Shown here in pieces: positions 35,595 through 44,506 of a stretch of 64,000 nt of DNA (position 1 is its first letter; the number at the start of each line of letters is the position of its first letter). The DNA comes from Desulfovibrio sp. (GTDB lineage: Bacteria > Desulfobacterota > Desulfovibrionia > Desulfovibrionales > Desulfovibrionaceae). Under the pieces are notes generated by a model, which saw only the letters and a program-made list of their open reading frames with translations, had not been told where the DNA came from and did no database searches. The stretch covers positions 1 through 64,000 of the forward strand of contig JALHJW010000001.1 in the NCBI GenBank assembly GCA_022839785.1, written 5' to 3'. A program made the translations under genes and the position numbers.

Positions 35595-35907
35595 GTCCGA
35601 AACTCCGTTCGAGGTCAGGCTGCGGGCGGAGGGGGGGAAGGCGCCCGATCCGGTCTGCGCAGTGTGTACCACATCGCCGCAAAAAACAAACGCAAAACGC
35701 GCGGGCAAAAGATTTCCCCGCCGGGCGCAGGCCCTGCGGGACGCTCGCGCCGCCCCTTCCCGTCGCCACCTTAGCAGCACTCGGCGGTCCTCTTCAAGGC
35801 GCTCGCGGGGAATTCCCGTGACCATGCCGCATCCCGGGGGCCGGACACCTTCCGCACAAAGGCACTTGCCAAAGTCCGGCAAATCGCATAATCAACGCTC
35901 CCTCACA
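35595..35907. other. Intergenic region between cheB and tRNA-Pro
   Basis: 313 nt without a gene. The right end holds the tRNA promoter. The remainder presumably holds the leftward cheB promoter; an A/T-rich patch lies at about 35680-35710, but no convincing sigma70, sigma28 or sigma54 element could be fixed. Confidence 0.5.
35866..35894 (+). promoter_or_regulatory. sigma70 promoter of tRNA-Pro
   Basis: -35 TTGCCA (35866-35871), 17-nt spacer, -10 TAATCA (35889-35894), placing the start about 6 nt before the mature tRNA. Confidence 0.7.
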
Positions 35908-35984
35908 CGGGATGTGGCTCAGTCTGGTAGAGCGCTGCGTTCGGGACGCAGAGACCGGAGGTTCAAATCCTCTCATCCCGACCA
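35908..35984 (+). tRNA. tRNA-Pro (anticodon CGG)
   Basis: 77-nt cloverleaf with acceptor stem CGGGATG / CATCCCG, D-loop TCAGTCTGGTAGAG, anticodon stem CTGCG / CGCAG around loop TTCGGGA (anticodon CGG, reads CCG), T-arm GGAGGTTCAAATCCTCT-type stem and loop, and an encoded 3' ACCA. Promoter and terminator flank it, so it is a single-gene unit. Confidence 0.96.
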
Positions 35985-35992
35985 GAAAAATT

Positions 35993-36030
35993 AAGGGCTT
36001 GCGGAAGAACTCCGTAAGCCCTTTTTCTTT
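35993..36030 (+). terminator. Rho-independent terminator of tRNA-Pro
   Basis: 13-bp stem AAGGGCTTGCGGA / TCCGTAAGCCCTT (one G-T pair) with a 5-nt loop, followed by TTTCTTT, starting 9 nt after the tRNA CCA end. Confidence 0.93.
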
Positions 36031-36268
36031 GGGGAATCGTTTGGTCGAAGCATCCCCGGCGAACCCCGCAGCCGGTTCCGAGTCCGGGCTGCGCGGCGGG
36101 CAGACGTCCTCTTCCGCACCACAAAATACCCCTAGTGGGTATTGCAGCGCAACGCCTCCGGGGCTTCAGCACCTTTTCGCGGCATGAGCAACAGGCCACA
36201 TCCCCCTGGACATCCTCCCCAAAAGTCCGCATTATGGGACCATAGCATTCTTCAGCAGGGAGGATTCC

Positions 36269-38110
36269 ATGAGCGGTCCCGAGCGCGGCGCGACAGGCGG
36301 AAACGCACTGACGGGCTGGTTTATGCGCGCCGCCCTGCCCTTCCGCGACACCCTTACGGGGTATAACCCAGGAGCCTTCAAGGCCGACCTCACGGCGGCC
36401 CTGACCGTGGCCGTGGTTGCCTTGCCGCAGTGCATGGCCTACGCGGTCATCGCCGGGGTGCATCCCAAGTACGGCCTGTGGGCCGCGACCATCCCGGTCA
36501 TCGTGGCCTCGCTCTGGGGGGCCTCGCGTTTTCTCATCGCTGGCCCCACCAACGCCATCGCCATGCTCCTTTTCTCCTCCCTGGCCGAGGTGACGGTGGA
36601 CGGCACGCTGATCAGCGCCCTGCCCGAGGAGCGGAAGATGGCCTTCATCTTCGGCGTGGCCGTGCTCGCGGGGCTGATGCAGATCGTCATGGGGCTGGCG
36701 CGTCTGGGCGAACTCGTCCATTTCATCTCCCACTCCGTGGTCGTCGGCTTCACCGCGGGCGCGGGCGTGCTCATCGCCGCGGGGCAACTCAAGAACCTCT
36801 TCGGCCTCTCGATCCCCCCCGTGCCGGACTTTCCGAGCATCCTCTGGAACACCGTGAAGGCCCTGCCCCAGACCAATATCTGGAGTCTGGCCGTGGGCCT
36901 GGCGACCATGACCGCGGCCCTGGCCCTGGTGCGCCTCAGCCCGCGCATCCCCGCGGCGTTTCTGTCCATCGTGCTGGCCGCGGCCGTCTCCTGGCTCCTG
37001 GGGCTGAGCGAACACGGCGTGCGCCTGGTGGGCGATGTGCCGCGCAGCCTGCCGCCCCTCTCCACGCCGCCCGCGCCCGACGCCGAGGCCATGCGCGCCC
37101 TCTTCATGCCCGCCCTGGCCATCGCCCTCCTAGGCATCGTGGAGGCCCTGTCCATCGCCAAGACCCTGGCCTCGGCCAAGGGGGAGCAGATCGACGGCAA
37201 CCAGGAATTCCTGGGGCAGGGTCTGGCCAACGTGGCCGCTGGCCTCTTCTCCGGCATCCCGGGCAGCGGCTCCTTCACGCGCAGCGCCGTGAACTTCATG
37301 GCCGGGGCGCGCACACGCATGGCGGGCGTGCTCACGGGCCTGCTGACCCTAACGGTGGTCATGCTCCTGGCCCCGCTGGCCCGCCATATCCCCATCGCCG
37401 CCCTGGCGGGCATCCTGCTGATCATCGCCTGGAACATGATCGACAAGCACGGCATCGCCTTGTCCCTGCGCGCCACGCGGGCGGATCGCGCCGTGCTCCT
37501 GGCGACGTTCGCCGCCACCCTGCTCCTGGACCTGGAAAAGGCCGTGTTCGTGGGCGTGCTGCTCTCCATCGCCCTGTTTCTGCGCAAGGTCTCCCACCCG
37601 CAGGTCATCCGCCTGGACAACTGCGACAGCCCCGAACTCGCCTCCCTGCCCACGGGTCCCTGCTGCCGCAACATCGCGGTCTACCAGATCGAGGGCGCGC
37701 TCTTCTTCGGCGCGGTGGACGAACTGGAGAGCCGCCTCTACGAATACGAGGACTTCGGCCACCACGTGGTCATCCTGCACCTGAAGCACGTACACCACCT
37801 GGACGCCACCGGCGTTCACGCCTTCACCATCTTCCTCAAGCGCTGCCGCAAGAAGGGCGTGATCCTGATCCTGGCCGGGGCCAGACCCGGCGTGCGCAAG
37901 GTGCTGGCCGACTCCGGCCTGGCCGCCGCGCTGGGGCCGGAACGACTCGTCGCGACCCTGGCCGAGGCCATCGAGCTGACATACGCCAAGCATCTCAAGG
38001 ACCACGTCTGCAAGGACTGCAAGGAAGGCAACGACGGCGAGTGCCTCAGGATGACGCAGGCGAGGGCTGCCGCCGCCGCTGCCGCGAGCCAAGTGCCGGA
38101 ACGCGCGTAA
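36269..38110 (+). CDS. SulP-family anion transporter with STAS domain
   Basis: Inner-membrane transporter of 613 residues for sulfate, bicarbonate or related anions. About 10-14 membrane segments span residues 40-440, with the SulP signature region AALTVAVVALPQCMAYAVIA and GIPGSGSFTRSAVNF. A cytoplasmic STAS domain follows at about 470-585 (VYQIEGALFFGAVDELE, HHLDATGVHAFTIF). A Cys-rich tail (HVCKDCKEGNDGEC) near the C-terminus is unusual and could bind metal. GGGAGGA precedes the ATG. In a sulfate reducer sulfate uptake is attractive, but the substrate is not proven. Confidence 0.92.
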   Translation: MSGPERGATGGNALTGWFMRAALPFRDTLTGYNPGAFKADLTAALTVAVVALPQCMAYAVIAGVHPKYGLWAATIPVIVASLWGASRFLIAGPTNAIAMLLFSSLAEVTVDGTLISALPEERKMAFIFGVAVLAGLMQIVMGLARLGELVHFISHSVVVGFTAGAGVLIAAGQLKNLFGLSIPPVPDFPSILWNTVKALPQTNIWSLAVGLATMTAALALVRLSPRIPAAFLSIVLAAAVSWLLGLSEHGVRLVGDVPRSLPPLSTPPAPDAEAMRALFMPALAIALLGIVEALSIAKTLASAKGEQIDGNQEFLGQGLANVAAGLFSGIPGSGSFTRSAVNFMAGARTRMAGVLTGLLTLTVVMLLAPLARHIPIAALAGILLIIAWNMIDKHGIALSLRATRADRAVLLATFAATLLLDLEKAVFVGVLLSIALFLRKVSHPQVIRLDNCDSPELASLPTGPCCRNIAVYQIEGALFFGAVDELESRLYEYEDFGHHVVILHLKHVHHLDATGVHAFTIFLKRCRKKGVILILAGARPGVRKVLADSGLAAALGPERLVATLAEAIELTYAKHLKDHVCKDCKEGNDGECLRMTQARAAAAAAASQVPERA

Positions 38111-38194
38111 GTCGCCAAGTGGCCTAGGACAAGGCTTCCTTGACCCTTTGCCGCCTTCTGTGCGAGTGTCGTTCACTCACAGGAGGAATCGGTC

Positions 38195-39460
38195 ATGCCG
38201 GACAAGGCGGGCACCTTGCTGCACACGGCAGTCTTCGCGCTGCTGGCGCTCCTGCTTGCGTCCTGCGCCCCCGGAGAACCCCAGCCGCATAAACCGCAGC
38301 ACGTTCCGGGGGTGAACGACTCCGAAATCCGCATCGGCTCCTCCCTGGCCCTCTCCGGCCATGCGGAATACCTCGGCATCCAGACCCTGCGCGGCGCGCT
38401 AGCCTACATCAACCACGTCAACGAGACCGGCGGCGTGCACGGCCGCGCCATCCGCGTCGTGGCCTACGACGACGCCTACGATCCCTCGCGCTGTCTGGTG
38501 AACACCCAGCGCTTGATCATCGAGGACGACGTCTTCTCGCTCTTCTGCTACGTGGGCACGCCGACCACGGTGAAGGTCCTGCCGCTCATCGAGCAGGCCC
38601 GCATTCCCCTCGTGGGCATCTTCACGGGGGCCGACGCCCTGCGCACGCCCTTCAATCCCTGGGTCATCAACGTGCGCGCCTCCTACTACCAGGAGACCGC
38701 GGCCGCGGTGGCGCACATGGTCGAGAATCTCGGCCTGTCGCGCATCGCGGTCTTCTACCAGTACGACGCCTTCGGCTTCGACGGCCTGACCGGCGCGGAG
38801 CTGGCCCTACAGAAGTACGGCCTGGCCCCGGTGGCGCGCGGCTCCTACATCCGGGGCACCATGGGCATAGAGGACGGCCTGGAGCGCATCATACGCTCCG
38901 GCGCGCAGGCCGTGATCATGATCGGCACCTACGACCCCTGCGCCAAATTCGTGCACGAGGCCCGGCGCAGAGGCTTCGACCCGCTCTTCTACACCGTCTC
39001 CTTCGTGGGCGGAGAGGAACTGGGACGCCGCCTGCAGAACGAAAAGGACGCCCAGGTCGTTCTCTCCCAGGTCGTTCCCTCACCCGCCCAGGTCAGGCCT
39101 CCGGGAGGCGATCCCGGCGCGCCGGTCTACTCGGAGTTGCTGGCCAAGTATTATCCCTCGGACAAGCCCAACTACATCGGCCTTGAAGGCTACTTCAACG
39201 CCATGGTCCTGGTGGAGGGACTGCGCCGGGCGGGCCGCGACCTGACCCGCGAAGGGTTCATCCGCGCCGTGGAGGGCATGACCGACTTCCCCCTGGCCGA
39301 ATCCCTCTTCATCTCCTTCAGCCCCAAAGACCACGAGGGTCTCGACCGCATCTACTTCACGAAGCTGCAGGACGGCGTTTTCCGCATGCTCGACGACTGG
39401 GACGAGATCGCGCGGGCCCTCGCCGCCAAAGCCAGGCACCCTGGCGGGGGCTCGCCATGA
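38195..39460 (+). CDS. Type I periplasmic solute-binding lipoprotein (Leu/Ile/Val-type)
   Basis: 421-residue lipoprotein with lipobox LLLASC (Cys24) and a Peripla_BP_6-type domain: SEIRIGSSLALSGHAEYLG, GGVHGRAIRVVAYDDAYDP, RIAVFYQYDAFGFDG. Such proteins usually feed branched-chain amino acid or amide ABC importers, but no permease or ATPase gene is near. Instead its stop overlaps the start of a sensor kinase (ATGA), which suggests that it is a ligand sensor presented to the kinase. AGGAGGAATC precedes the ATG. Confidence 0.92.
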   Translation: MPDKAGTLLHTAVFALLALLLASCAPGEPQPHKPQHVPGVNDSEIRIGSSLALSGHAEYLGIQTLRGALAYINHVNETGGVHGRAIRVVAYDDAYDPSRCLVNTQRLIIEDDVFSLFCYVGTPTTVKVLPLIEQARIPLVGIFTGADALRTPFNPWVINVRASYYQETAAAVAHMVENLGLSRIAVFYQYDAFGFDGLTGAELALQKYGLAPVARGSYIRGTMGIEDGLERIIRSGAQAVIMIGTYDPCAKFVHEARRRGFDPLFYTVSFVGGEELGRRLQNEKDAQVVLSQVVPSPAQVRPPGGDPGAPVYSELLAKYYPSDKPNYIGLEGYFNAMVLVEGLRRAGRDLTREGFIRAVEGMTDFPLAESLFISFSPKDHEGLDRIYFTKLQDGVFRMLDDWDEIARALAAKARHPGGGSP

Positions 39461-41463
39461 GAGCCTTCGGCGACGTCAGCCTGTCCAAGAAGATATTCTT
39501 CACCACCCTGGCCTTCATCCTGCTCGTCTCGGGCATCATCGCCCTGCTGGCCCGCTGGGTGCTGGTCTCCAGCCTGACCTCGGAGCTCGAGCACCGCGGC
39601 ACCGCCATCGCCCAGAGCCTTGCGGACCGGGCGCGCGGCTACATCCTGGACAACAACGTCTCCGACCTCGTGACCCTGGCCTTCGACGCCGCCTACCTGG
39701 GCGAACGCAAGGATCTCGTTTCCTACATCTTCATCACCGACCCGGACGGCCGCATCCTGGCCCACACCTTCACCCGCCCCTTCCCTCAGGAGTTGATGGG
39801 CATCCCCACCCCCACCCCGGCGGACAAGCGGGCGGTCCGCGACATGGCCGTGCTCGGCCTGCCGGTCAACGACATCTCCGTGCCCATCACCGAGGGCATC
39901 TACGTCATCGGCGCGGTGCACGTGGGTTTGAACAAGCACCACATCGACAACCTCGTGGGCAAGCTGCGCATCACCTTCCTGGGCTTCATCTCCCTGGTGA
40001 TCGTAGTCGTCTTTTTCATCTCGCTGCGCATCGCCAACTACATCACCCTGCCCATCGTCAGGCTGACCAGGAGTTCCGACGAACTGTCGCGCGGCAACTT
40101 CGACATCTCCGTGGACCTGGAGGGCGCGGACTGGACGCCCCAGGATTGCCCGGCATACCAGAACACCGACCTGCCCTGCTGGCACTTCGACCAGACCAAG
40201 GAGGCCAGCGACGACACGGGAGAGGCCGACTCCACCCACCGCACCTGCCGCCAGTGCCGCTTCTACCGCAAGGTGCCCGGCGACGAGGTGCAGCAACTCT
40301 ACAACTCCTTCCGCAACATGGTCTGGAGCATCAAGCTCTACCGCCGACGCCTGCGCGAATCCGAGGAGAAGTACCGCTCGCTCTTCGTCTCCGGCCCCGA
40401 CCCCATCCTAGTGGTCGACGCCCAGACCTACCAGATTCTCGACGCCAATCCCCGGGCCGAAGAGGTCTACGGCTACACCCGCGAGGAGCTTGCCAAGCTG
40501 CCCTACACGGCCCTGGACCAGGATTTTCCCTCCAACTGTCTGGTCCGCTTCGAGCAGGCCTCCGAACGCGGCAGCACGTGCATCTACTGCTCCAAGCTCA
40601 TCCACTACCGGAAGGACGGCCTGCCCATCTACGTCAACCTGCACGCCTGCCCCATCAGCTACCGCAACCGGCAGGCCTACATCATCGCCTCGGCCGACGT
40701 CACCGAGATGATCGAGAAGGACGCGCAGCTCATCCAGGCCAGTAAGATGAAAACCCTGGGCGAGATGTCCGCGGGCATCGCCCACGAACTCAACCAGCCG
40801 CTCAACGCCATCAAAATGGGTTCGGACTTCCTGACCATGCTCTCGGAGGAAGGCCAACCGGTCCAATCCGAGCAGTTCAGGCCCATCACCAGCGAGATCA
40901 GCCAACAGGTGGACCGGGCCACGGACATCATCAACACGCTGCGGGCCTTCGGCCGCAAGGCGGACATGGTGCGCGAGCGGCTCTCGGTCAACGACTCGGT
41001 GCGCGGCGTGCTGAAGATCGTGGGGCATCAACTCTCGCTTTCCGGCATCGAGACCGAAATCGACCTCGACGAGAACCTGCCGCCCATCCTGGCCCACGAC
41101 AACCGCATCCAGCAGGTTCTCTTCAACCTCGTGACCAACGCCCGCGACGCCATCATCAAGCGGGAGGACGAGCCGCCCGAGGGCAGGCGCATCATCCTGC
41201 ACACCTTCCGCAGGCGGAGCGAGGTCGTGGTCAGCGTGCAGGACACCGGGGTGGGCATCCCCGAATCCGTGCGCGGCAAGATCTTCGAACCCTTCTTCAC
41301 CACCAAGGAGACGGGCCAGGGCATGGGTCTCGGCCTGTCCATCTCCTACGGCATCGTCAAGGACTACGGCGGCGACATCCGCATCGACAGCGAACCCGGC
41401 AAGGGGACGACCATCGAACTGGTCTTTCCCGTAGCTGCGACTGCAACCGGAGCGAAGGCATGA
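39457..41463 (+). CDS. Sensor histidine kinase with Cys-rich HAMP insertion and PAS domain
   Basis: 668 residues. Membrane segments at about 13-37 and 171-193 enclose a periplasmic sensor domain. A HAMP domain follows, interrupted between its two helices by about 45 residues bearing four cysteines (Cys231 and Cys241 in CPAY and PCWHF; Cys264 and Cys267 in TCRQCRFY). Next are a PAS domain (about 300-420), a HisKA domain with phospho-His443 (SAGIAHELNQPLN) and an ATPase (NLVTNARDA, QDTGVGIP, GQGMGLGLSIS). Translation is coupled to the solute-binding protein upstream and the regulator downstream by ATGA overlaps. Confidence 0.93.
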   Translation: MRAFGDVSLSKKIFFTTLAFILLVSGIIALLARWVLVSSLTSELEHRGTAIAQSLADRARGYILDNNVSDLVTLAFDAAYLGERKDLVSYIFITDPDGRILAHTFTRPFPQELMGIPTPTPADKRAVRDMAVLGLPVNDISVPITEGIYVIGAVHVGLNKHHIDNLVGKLRITFLGFISLVIVVVFFISLRIANYITLPIVRLTRSSDELSRGNFDISVDLEGADWTPQDCPAYQNTDLPCWHFDQTKEASDDTGEADSTHRTCRQCRFYRKVPGDEVQQLYNSFRNMVWSIKLYRRRLRESEEKYRSLFVSGPDPILVVDAQTYQILDANPRAEEVYGYTREELAKLPYTALDQDFPSNCLVRFEQASERGSTCIYCSKLIHYRKDGLPIYVNLHACPISYRNRQAYIIASADVTEMIEKDAQLIQASKMKTLGEMSAGIAHELNQPLNAIKMGSDFLTMLSEEGQPVQSEQFRPITSEISQQVDRATDIINTLRAFGRKADMVRERLSVNDSVRGVLKIVGHQLSLSGIETEIDLDENLPPILAHDNRIQQVLFNLVTNARDAIIKREDEPPEGRRIILHTFRRRSEVVVSVQDTGVGIPESVRGKIFEPFFTTKETGQGMGLGLSISYGIVKDYGGDIRIDSEPGKGTTIELVFPVAATATGAKA

Positions 41464-42176
41464 CGAAGATTCTGGTCATCGACGACGAGCGCCCCACCCT
41501 AGGCATGTTCCGGCTCTTCCTCGAAAAGTACGGATACGAGGTCGAAACCGCCGAGAACGGCCAGGAGGGGCTGGACATCTTCCAGCGCGAGAAGCCCGCC
41601 ATCATCCTCACGGACATCAAAATGCCGGGCATGGACGGCATTCAGGTCCTGGGCAACATCAAGCGCCTCAACCCCGCGGCCGAGGTCATCGTCATCACCG
41701 GCCACGGCGACATGGACCTGGCCATCCAGGCCCTCAACCTCGACGCCACCGACTTCATCAACAAGCCCATCAAGAAAGAGGAATTGGACGCGGCCCTGAA
41801 GCGGGCCGAGGAACGCCTCCGGCTCTCGCGCAGCCAGGAGGCGGAGATCAGCGTGCGCGCCTCGGGGAAGGTCACGGTCATCGACGTGCGCGCCAACGTT
41901 ACTGCGGGTTCCGAGGCCGCCCTGCTCGACGCCTACCGTCAGGCCCAGACCGCGGGGGGAGGCATCCTGCTGCGCTTCTCGGAGAACGCCTCCATCAACG
42001 GCGCGGGCATCGCCATCCTCACCCAGCTCCTGCTTGACTGCCGGGACAAGGGCATCCGCACGGCCATCACCGGGCTCTCCGACAACTTCCGCAAGGTCTT
42101 CGGCATCGTCGGGCTCTCCAAGCTGGCGGACAGCTACGATTCCGAGGAAGAGGCCCTGACCGCCCTGCTGCACTGA
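41460..42176 (+). CDS. Response regulator with STAS output domain
   Basis: 238 residues. Receiver at 1-120 with intact acidic pair (VIDDERPTL), phospho-Asp in LTDIKMPGMDG, Thr switch (VITGHGD) and Lys (NKPIKKEE). The C-terminal half (about 130-238) is a STAS domain like anti-sigma-factor antagonists (KVTVIDVRANV, GIAILTQLLLDCRDKGI). The usual phospho-serine motif DSSG is NGAG here, so control would come from the receiver rather than from Ser phosphorylation. It is not a DNA-binding regulator. It is coupled to the kinase gene. Confidence 0.9.
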   Translation: MTKILVIDDERPTLGMFRLFLEKYGYEVETAENGQEGLDIFQREKPAIILTDIKMPGMDGIQVLGNIKRLNPAAEVIVITGHGDMDLAIQALNLDATDFINKPIKKEELDAALKRAEERLRLSRSQEAEISVRASGKVTVIDVRANVTAGSEAALLDAYRQAQTAGGGILLRFSENASINGAGIAILTQLLLDCRDKGIRTAITGLSDNFRKVFGIVGLSKLADSYDSEEEALTALLH

Positions 42177-42214
42177 AACCGGACCGTGTCCGAAACGAAC
42201 CGAGGAGGATGCGC

Positions 42215-42760
42215 ATGCGCCTTTCGCCTCTTGTCCGCCTCCTGGCCGCGCTCCTGCTGCTCGCCTCGGCCGCGGCCGCAGCCGACGGCCTGCCGAAGGA
42301 GGGCGACACCCTTCCCGCTTTCACCATGCCGGCCCCCGGCGCCAAGGACTGCGACTACCTGGGCATCGCCCGAGGCAAGCCCTTCGGCCTTAAGGACGTC
42401 AAGGCCAAGTTCATCGTCTTCGAGGTCATCGGCGTCTACTGCCCGCAGTGCCACGACCAGGTGCCGCGCTTCAACGACCTCTACCGCCGCCTGAAGAAGG
42501 CCCGGCTCGACGACCGCGTGAAGATGCTCGCCCTGGCGGCCGGAGGCTACCCCGCGGAGGTGGAGTACATGCGCAGCCAGGGGACCTACGCCTTCCCCAT
42601 CGTCACCGACCAGGATTTCACGGCGCACAAGAAGCTCGGCGAACCCAAGACGCCCTTCACCATGATCGTGGACGCCTCGGGCAAGGTCCTGTGGGCGCAC
42701 CTCGGCGTGGAGCAGAACGTAGACGCGCTCTTCAAGCGCCTCTCGGATCTGGCCCGGTAA
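42215..42760 (+). CDS. Exported thioredoxin-like (TlpA/ResA-type) protein
   Basis: 181 residues with a signal peptide (RLLAALLLLASAAAAADG) and a thioredoxin fold. The active site is YCPQCHDQ, a CPQC pair rather than the common CPPC or CGHC. PFTMIVDASGKVLWAHLG gives the cis-Pro region. The start at 42215 is chosen because GAGGAGG ends right before the upstream ATG at 42209 and is better spaced for this one. It follows the regulator by 38 nt and precedes the GAF-rhodanese gene by 21 nt. It likely handles disulfides in the periplasm. Confidence 0.88.
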   Translation: MRLSPLVRLLAALLLLASAAAAADGLPKEGDTLPAFTMPAPGAKDCDYLGIARGKPFGLKDVKAKFIVFEVIGVYCPQCHDQVPRFNDLYRRLKKARLDDRVKMLALAAGGYPAEVEYMRSQGTYAFPIVTDQDFTAHKKLGEPKTPFTMIVDASGKVLWAHLGVEQNVDALFKRLSDLAR

Positions 42761-42781
42761 CGGAAAAGGACAGGCCGCGGC

Positions 42782-44506
42782 ATGGACGACGAAGCGCCCC
42801 GCTTCAAGGATGCGCTGGCCCGGCACTGCTTCCTGCACCAGACGCTCTACGAGCTGGTCAGCGCGCTGGGCAGGGCGCGCAGCGTCTCCGAGGTCGCCTC
42901 CGAGTTTCTTCCCTGCGTCATGGGCCCCCTGGGCGCCACCTCGGGCTTCGTGCTGTTGCGCGGCGGCGCGGAAAACGACTGCCGCGTCCTCTTCCGGGGA
43001 CTGGCGGGCGAGGACCAACATCTGCGCGAGGGCTGCCTCGAACTCCTGCACAAGATATTCCCGCCCGGCATGCCCACCCGGCCGGGCGATCCGCTGCCCG
43101 TTGTCCTGCACGGCTCCCACCTCGCGCGCGAATTCCTGCTGCCGCCGGGCACGCTGGTGGTCATGGGGGCCAACGCGGCCGACGACCTGCAGGCGGTGGT
43201 GGGCTTCGGCCCGCGTCTCACGGGAGAGGACTACGGGGAGGAAGAACTGCGGCTCCTGGAGAGCGCGGCCCGCCACCTCGCCCTGGCCCTCTCCCGCGCC
43301 CGCCAGGAGGAGCGCATCAACGGCCTGAACCAGGACCTGGAACGCCAGAACGAGCGGCTGGCCCGCTCCCTCAATCGCATGGAGGAAGCGGGCGACCGCC
43401 TGGCCCGGCAGTCCTACCGCATGGAGACGCTCTACGCCTCGGCCATGGAGCTTTCGGCCGCGCCGGACATCACGCGGCTGGTCGACGCCTTCCTCCTGCA
43501 GTGTCTGGGCGCGCTGTCCACGGCCGGAGGATTCGCGGCGGTGTTCGACGACCGCCACGACAGTCCCTTTCTCACGGCGCGCGGCCTGTCTCCCGCGGAC
43601 CTGGACCGACTCGCCTCGCCGCAGGGCCGCTCCGCCCTGCTCGGACTGTTCGTGGCTATGAAGGACCGCCTCCCCCGACACATGGAATCGCGGCTGGTGG
43701 AAGACCCCGAAGCCCTCTCCGAGATGCCGGGCCTCCCGACCCTGGTTGTGCTTTTCGCCGTGGACGAGACCTGCCGGGGGGTGCTCTGCCTGGGGCGGCG
43801 CCTCTCCGGCACGCCCCTGGATGACGAGGACCGGCAGCTCGCCGCCTCGCTCACGGCCACCTTCCTCGTCTGCCTGGAGCGGACCAGGGCCTACGAGGAA
43901 CTGCGGCGTCTCAACAACGACCTAGCCGAACGCAACGAGATCCTGCGGCTGACCATCGCGGACCTGAAAAGCGCCCGCGTCCAGATCGACCTCCTCTCCG
44001 AAGCCCGCGACCGCGTCCTGTCCCTGGTCCGTAGCGGCCTGTCGCGCGCCGACAGGCTCTCCTTCGTCGACCTGTGCACCATCGTCCTGGTCAGCTCCCT
44101 GCTCGCCCTGCTCTTCAACTTCGCCAACCCCTCGGGCATTCCCGTGCTGCCGCCGCTGCTCTTCTCCGATCCGCCTCCTACCGTTTCGGCCCCGGCCGCG
44201 CGGGGGCGACTGGCCGTCCAGAACGCCGTGCTCGTGGACGCCAGACCCGAGGAGTTCTTCCGCGAACTCAGGCTGGCGGGCGCCCTGAACGTCCCGGCCA
44301 CGCTTTTCGATTTCGTCTACGCCATGCGGCTCGCCGACCTGGACCCGGAGCGGCCCGTCATCGTCTACGGCAATACCGTGAGCATGCGTTACGACGCCCA
44401 GGTCGCGGGCAGGCTCAGCGATCTCGGCCACATGCAGGTCTTCGTGCTGGACGGGGATTTCGCGGACTGGACGGCAAGCGGCCTGACAGTGGAGAAAGGT
44501 CCATGA
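42782..44506 (+). CDS. GAF-coiled coil-GAF-TM-rhodanese fusion protein
   Basis: 574 residues with an unusual order: GAF-like domain (about 20-175), coiled coil (about 180-215, NGLNQDLERQNERLARSLNR), second GAF-like domain (about 220-365), another coiled coil, one membrane helix (about 431-447, CTIVLVSSLLALLF), then a C-terminal rhodanese-like domain (about 475-570). The rhodanese catalytic Cys position reads VIVYGNTVS, Gly530 instead of Cys, so sulfurtransfer is unlikely. The hydrophobic helix would put sensor and rhodanese on opposite sides of the membrane. The stop overlaps the MauE-like gene (ATGA). Confidence 0.85.
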   Translation: MDDEAPRFKDALARHCFLHQTLYELVSALGRARSVSEVASEFLPCVMGPLGATSGFVLLRGGAENDCRVLFRGLAGEDQHLREGCLELLHKIFPPGMPTRPGDPLPVVLHGSHLAREFLLPPGTLVVMGANAADDLQAVVGFGPRLTGEDYGEEELRLLESAARHLALALSRARQEERINGLNQDLERQNERLARSLNRMEEAGDRLARQSYRMETLYASAMELSAAPDITRLVDAFLLQCLGALSTAGGFAAVFDDRHDSPFLTARGLSPADLDRLASPQGRSALLGLFVAMKDRLPRHMESRLVEDPEALSEMPGLPTLVVLFAVDETCRGVLCLGRRLSGTPLDDEDRQLAASLTATFLVCLERTRAYEELRRLNNDLAERNEILRLTIADLKSARVQIDLLSEARDRVLSLVRSGLSRADRLSFVDLCTIVLVSSLLALLFNFANPSGIPVLPPLLFSDPPPTVSAPAARGRLAVQNAVLVDARPEEFFRELRLAGALNVPATLFDFVYAMRLADLDPERPVIVYGNTVSMRYDAQVAGRLSDLGHMQVFVLDGDFADWTASGLTVEKGP

